A stretch of DNA of 64,000 bases, taken from the NCBI GenBank assembly GCA_034509735.1, contig JACGWO010000006.1:6029001-6093000 (forward strand), written 5' to 3'. A program made the translations under genes and the position numbers. The first letter of the stretch is position 1, and each line of letters begins with the position of its first letter. Source of the stretch: Sesamum alatum (taxonomy: Eukaryota; Streptophyta; Magnoliopsida; Lamiales; Pedaliaceae). The notes under the pieces are model-generated. The model saw only the letters and a program-made list of their open reading frames with translations, ran no database searches and was not told the DNA's origin. Below, piece after piece: positions 58,750-64,000 of this stretch.

Positions 58750-61700
58750 TTAACTGAATCTCCAGTTTCGGCAATCACAGTGAACCTTGGCAAGCGATGC
58801 CATGTAGTCGTCGGACCTGGGACGAACCACTGTTAGATATACCATACATAATAACTGTGAATCCGCGTTATCAAGAAAACCACTGTGAAACACCTAACCT
58901 TGAACCATAAGGAGATTTACAGGCAGCGACTAGATGAAGTTCAGCTTCATCAGACTTATTCTGCACCAGAGCATAATAAATTTAATGTCACTTGACTTAG
59001 AGGTAATCGCTAAATAAATCAGAACTAATAAGATTTTCAACACCCGAGCCCCGACAAAATCATAGAATATTGTAATATCATTCGCTTTTAACAGAATAGC
59101 GAAAACAAAGACTCTTGACAGACTCAACCATATCGGCGTCCAATGCCTGATACAAATAAAATACTCAATAGTTGTTAAAGGCGTATGGCGCATCATGGCA
59201 CAAAGGTGATCTGGAGTCATGGTGCACGACGCAACGCGTGACGCACACCTTTTTGAAGCACGGCGCATATTTGCATGTAAGTTATATTTTCATACCATTT
59301 GTATCTTAAAATCAGCATGTTCGAGATTAGGTTTTTAGTTTTTAGCCAAAGGTTTCAACAAAAAAGCAAATTATAATAAAACAAATTAGCAAGAAAAATC
59401 ACAAATTAATTTATTTAGCAAATTAGTTTCTATGATAGCAAGAAAATTGAGTTGTGAAATTATTAACAATAAGTATATCATAATAAAGAAAATCAACAAT
59501 TTACTAAAGTTTCAAGAAGAAAAAACCACAAATAAAAGAGGACAAATAAGAGATAAAACTACTGCCTTGAGCCAGGCCTTGAGCCAGGCGCGCCATGGCG
59601 CTCCTGGCCCTGGCACAACGGCAGGTAAATGACGCTGGGCTTTCGCCTTTTGCACCATGCACCATGGAGCGCGCCATTTACAACTATCCTCTCAAACATT
59701 TATTGGAAAATGAAATTTTTTGCAAATAGTGAATATAATAAAATTTAGAGCGTGACTTGTTCAAGAAAATAAGAGAATTTACAATGGCAACATTCTCTGT
59801 TGCAGGGGATCAATTTAAAAAATGTACGGTTCAGAAGAAAACCTGTGATTCGTAATAAAGGCCAGCATATAAAGAAGCATAGAAATATTCACCCTCACGT
59901 CCACTTGAAAATGCTTCAACAAGCTGCAAGAGAAACCCAATTACATGGTATCAGGATCTGCTAGAATAACCAAAAAATTGCACACATTCAATACTTTGAT
60001 ATCAAATCAAGAGGGTATTTGGCTGATCTGATATGAAAAATATAATAAGTTCATATAACTTGTAAGATGCTTTTAGAATTTATAGGAGGTTAAATCTTAT
60101 TTTAAAAATTATATCTTGAAGTGTTTGAATTAAATATGATCATGGAACTCATAAGATGCTAGAAATGATAAATTTTGTAATTATGGTCAGAACTGAAAAA
60201 GTTTGTTAAGATCTTCAAATAAATAAGGAATTCCTTATTTTTTCTAAAAGAGAGTATAAAATTTTAACATCTAAAACTTTTATCAAAAGCTCGTGTTCAG
60301 GAGAGCTTAAAGCTCATCAAAACACCCTCTAGATGTAGCCAAAAACCTGTATATCAATATGAAAGAGATTCTTTGATTTATTATTTTTACATTCTGCTTC
60401 TTACGAAACCAAAATCACATGATTTTGTCTCAAGAGAAACACTATCCAAAACAAGGTCACAGGTGTTGCAAAGACTCCAACGATGATTAATTTTCAGAGT
60501 AACAAATTAACAAAGTACTCATCCCCTAACCCACAAAGGAAAAAAAAAACTTACTTATCACTTTGGGCAAAATTACACTTTTAGTTCCATAGGATAGGAG
60601 GTTCAACACATTCAGTTATTTGCTTTACAGGATTTTCAAAATGGTCTCAAAATTGGAAAAACTCGACACATTTAGTCTTCTACTAGCATACTAGTGTTTT
60701 AGTATGCCCCTGAGAAAAATTCACAGCTTTTATTGATAATATCCTCCTGAAAGCATTTCGTGGCCTATTTTAGAAAATGGCTAACTATATCGAACCACAT
60801 CATTAGCAATCCGGTAGATAAGTTTCCAAATGGAAAGCTAGAAAGCAACTGTTCTACATAAAGTAATGCAGGGTAACTTCAGGACGCTTGAAATAGCTCT
60901 GATAGGCAATGGCGGCCAGAAGGTCAGCAAAAAGTTGCAACTGATTATGATCAGTAATTCAGTACAACATCCAAGTGAAAAAACGATATCAAGGGCTCTA
61001 AGGATCTCTAACTTAAGATTAGAAAGGCTGTTTAACTAGCTGTAAGGATCTCTAGATAGGAGTTGATTGGACTTATTAGGGCCGGATGATACAAGAAAAT
61101 CCAGCGAATGGTTGCAGAAATTCTAAATGTGGAGAGGACAGTGTCAACTTAAGAAGTTGAAGAATAAGAAAATTGACCATATAAATGGATGACTCATCCA
61201 CAAGAGATGCAATTCTGAAATCACCATAATTGATTAATCCAAAATTCTAAATTGTTGTGATCTATCAATTTCTGATCTGCTGCTTCTTGACACTTGAATT
61301 CTCTTCTTTTTAGTTTACTGAAAGAAAATCGGCAAGAAGAGTATGCCGGATGCTGTTGCAATTTATATAAAAAAATTTAAACTGTTTGAATGGTCTGCAG
61401 TTCTACAAACATAGAAAACTGTAAATAGAATAATTAAGAAAGAAGTGCTGCAGACAGGGAGATCAAGTTAGTTGCACAACTGTTTCTTAACAAGGACAGA
61501 ATCAAACAAGAGATTACTCAAGGAACTGTTTTCGAGAGATTGCGTTTACATGATTTGTGGTAGCAATGTCTACTAACTTATGGAAAAGACAACAGCCAGG
61601 ACAGGATGCTCCTTTTATGCTGAAAGCAAGGAGAAGAGTGAAGAATATGACATGTAAAAACATTAGACTTACTCTTAATCTAGAGTAGGGGTGCAAACAA

Positions 61701-64000
61701 GCCGAGATCGGCTAGAATTCCAGGCTTGAGCTTGAAGAACTCACCAGAAATGGGCTCAAGCTCGAGCTCATTGCTCATATTTTATTTTTAAATTTGTACT
61801 TTTTTTAATAAAAATATATTATTATAAGTATATAATATTAAATATTAATTATAGAAGTGCTAATAAAAACATACGCTACAACATTTAAATTTGATGTTAT
61901 GAATATATGGCTTCATAATATCTTTATTATATATTTAATATTAGTTTAGTAGTAACATATTTAGTAAAAGTATAGAAAATATACATCGAACTATCTATTA
62001 AAAGAATTCAATAATACTTATGGTACACCACTTTAAAAATATATTTGTCCAGATAAAGTTTTTTCATAATCGAATTATATAATAAATTAATTTTAATAAA
62101 ATGGATAAACATAAGCTATTTTCTAAAAGTAAAATCAATGATTATGGTCATGAAAATATATTTTTAAAATATGATGATGGCAATTTAAAATTTTATATCT
62201 ATCAATTTTACAAAAAAATAAATAAATAATAAACCAAGCAATGATTAATCTCATTTTAGATATAGATATATAAAATACATTACCAATGAAAATAAGTAAA
62301 ACTGATGAACCATCATTGTTATTATTATCTTTAAATTAATTCGTGGATATCACCAAATTTCACAAGCAATAAAATAGAAATATTACATATTATGTATCTT
62401 TGTACAAATATATCCTCACAAATAAATATAAAAAATTATAAGTTAATTGTTACAACTTGTTACTTAACAAAAGTAAAAGAGGTTACAAATTGGTATTGAA
62501 ATATAACAATAAAACTCATATGCATTATATATAATTATTCAAAAAACTAAATTATCAAAAACTAAATTGTCGATTAAGCTTATTGTTAGATAGATATTAG
62601 ATAATATAAATAAAATACTATAATTCTAATATATGGTGAAATTTGAATATGAATTTTATACGATATTGATTATGTAGTCAAATATAAAAAAATACAAAAG
62701 TTATAAAAATATTAAAAAAGTAGAGAAAAGCTCGCGAGCTTTCGGACACAAATACTTGGGCTCGATCCGGCTCACTAACAAGATCGGCTCATCTTGCACC
62801 CCTAATCTGGAGAGTCGTTCACAACTCATTACCTGTAAATTACTTTCTCTATTTTGCCTAAGTGCATGTTGATTGTTCTACGTAAGTGCTTGCCCATCCT
62901 AGGAGTCAACATATGTCATTTGCATGCTTTCATCAGTGAACCATGGCTGGAGTTGGTTGGGATACTAACTTCCAGAAAGTGTTGGCAAAGCTAGATTGTG
63001 TTAATTGCAAACGACTATAATGGAGCTTGTGCTTGCAAAGTCTGTGCTATCTTTATCAAAAAGGCTATAATAAAGCATTCTAGTAAAAGGTTCGTGGGGA
63101 TTAACCCCCTTGTGCAATTATGTGAGGAACATAATTAGGATGGGGCGGCAGGTAAAATCTATCTATAATGGAGCTTTATGTGGGGGTTTTGGTAGCAAAC
63201 AGTAGCAATAAATGTGGCTGAATGAGAAGGGCAGTTTCCAGCAGCAAGAGTAGTGATATTAAATAGGCTTCACACTGAAGATGCGAGTTGATCGACAAAG
63301 TTGCAGCAGCATGAGCATAGAAAAAACTTGCATCTTCCTAAACAAAAACAAAGAGCTTAAAAGAAACAACAACACATTCTCTAACTCAACCAAACTTGAT
63401 CACCACAATGGCCACAAGATTTTGATAAGAATTCACATAAATTACCTTTTCTGGGTCACCGCCATCTTTAAACATGTTGTAAGCTTCCCTCATGACAGGT
63501 CGGGGATCTGTGCCAACCTGCATTAGGAAAATAAGCAATTTTTAGTTTCATGCCAGTCTTTTCAAATTGCAGCACAGGAGGATGATACTTTCCGAAAGTT
63601 GGCATGATAGTGTCTGAGATCTTCATTTATTCTAACAAAGACCACGAAATGCTGGCCGCAAAAGATATGTTCTTGACAAAATTCCCAAGATGCAAAGAGA
63701 TATCATTTTGTACACTTCGCCCTTGTGTTGACCATTAATTAAGAGACAAAAATGTAAAAAGATTAAAGAAGTTTACTGCAGCACTCCTGTTGAACATACT
63801 TAACTCTAGACCGATGATATAAAGATAAGATTACAAATCTTAAGCACATCTACATTGTCATTGTCTACAAAATTCTCTGGCACAATCATAATGTTTCATA
63901 GCAATTACCTCCAGAAACCGTCTTCTTGCTTCATCGACTCCATACAATTGAGCTTCACAAAGAAAGCACCATATCGACTCCTCAGTATCATTTGGATTTT
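58750..64000 (-). CDS. Conserved plant protein, TPR/NlpI-like C-terminal part (partial)
   Basis: Five coding exons on the - strand: from beyond 64000 to 63909, 63517-63446, 59923-59843, 58960-58899 and 58816-58750 (stop TAA 58750-58752). All join in frame with GT/AG borders and give the last 123 or so residues. Visible text: EESIWCFLCEAQLYGVDEAR, VGTDPRPVMREAYNMFKDGG, FSSGREGEYFYASLYAGLYYE, SDEAELHLVAACKSPYG, DDYMASLAKVHCDCRNW. The YAGLYYE...DEAELHLVAAC pattern is that of a TPR-like helix pair, as in bacterial NlpI-type proteins. I recognise it as a protein conserved in plants, possibly plastid-targeted, but cannot name it, and the N-terminus is outside the window. The intron between the second and third exons listed is 3.5 kb and hosts a hAT element. 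Confidence 0.8.
59168..59687. mobile_element. GC-rich-ended inverted-repeat element in an intron (520 bp)
   Basis: Left end ATAGTTGTTAAAGGCG; right end CGCCATTTACAACTAT is its near complement. GC-rich subterminal zones (ggcgcatcatggcac; gcgcgccatggcgctcctgg) flank an AT-rich centre, and the right zone has a small tandem repeat of GCCTTGAGCCAG. No clear target duplication. It lies between the third and fourth exons of the gene on the - strand. Confidence 0.65.
61686..62804. mobile_element. Non-autonomous hAT element (1,119 bp) in an intron
   Basis: Terminal TAGGGGTGCAA and TTGCACCCCTA are perfect 11-bp inverted repeats of the plant hAT type. The 8-bp flanks atctagag (61678-61685) and atctggag (62805-62812) differ at one base, as a hAT target duplication should. 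Subterminal 'agatcggct' occurs at both ends. The interior is AT-rich with no transposase. Confidence 0.85.

Noticed and set aside
59090..59154. Possible extra exon (ALDADMVESVKSLCF) in the third gene
   Set aside because: Joining exon 59923-59843 directly to 58960-58899 gives the conserved YYESQNKSDEAELHL text; the extra piece runs into a stop.
1..64000. LTR retrotransposon, CRISPR array, viral or bacterial insertion
   Set aside because: No gag/pol motifs, primer-binding-site and LTR pairs, or spaced direct repeats were found; repeats are explained by MITEs, SINEs, Helitrons and microsatellites.

Overview
This is nuclear DNA from a flowering plant, most likely a eudicot. It is AT-rich, the genes have many introns bounded by GT and AG, and short non-autonomous transposons pack the spaces between them. 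No bacterial, viral or organellar gene was seen, and no ORF encodes a transposase or reverse transcriptase.

Three protein genes can be supported. (1) A complete five-exon PP2C phosphatase of the EGR (clade E growth-regulating) type lies on the + strand, CDS 26858-29494, 371 residues. (2) A 20-exon PX-PH phospholipase D (PLD zeta type) lies on the - strand, 51495 down to 33670. All family exons are present in order, but the reading frame is broken: an in-frame TAA at 39313-39315, a +1 frameshift at 39290-39292, a -1 frameshift at 37142-37144 and a frame-shifted patch at 39880-39897. The copy is therefore a recent pseudogene, or the sequence has errors here. (3) The last five coding exons of a conserved plant protein with a TPR/NlpI-like look lie on the - strand, from 58750 past the right edge. 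I recognise the family pattern but cannot name the gene.

Region by region: 1-25.2 kb is gene-free and filled with tRNA-derived SINEs, Helitrons, hAT-like elements and many inverted-repeat elements flanked by 9-bp target duplications (Mutator/MULE type). 25.5-29.8 kb is the PP2C gene with its promoter and 5'-UTR intron. 29.8-33.6 kb is again MITEs plus a small Helitron. 33.7-51.5 kb is the PLD gene, whose 5.2-kb first intron hosts a 1.5-kb MULE. 51.5-58.7 kb holds the PLD promoter side and more MITEs. 58.7-64 kb is the third gene, with a 1.1-kb hAT element and a GC-rich inverted-repeat element in its introns.

The three genes share no obvious pathway. The most unusual content is the MULE-type MITE group: at least twelve insertions, eight with perfect 9- or 10-bp target duplications, built on the same GGG(A/T)TAATTACA...CCCCT terminal design. 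Two adjacent members carry GC-rich islands that look like captured foreign DNA, and one of them is a fold-back with arms of about 0.5 kb. I found no clearly new biochemical system.
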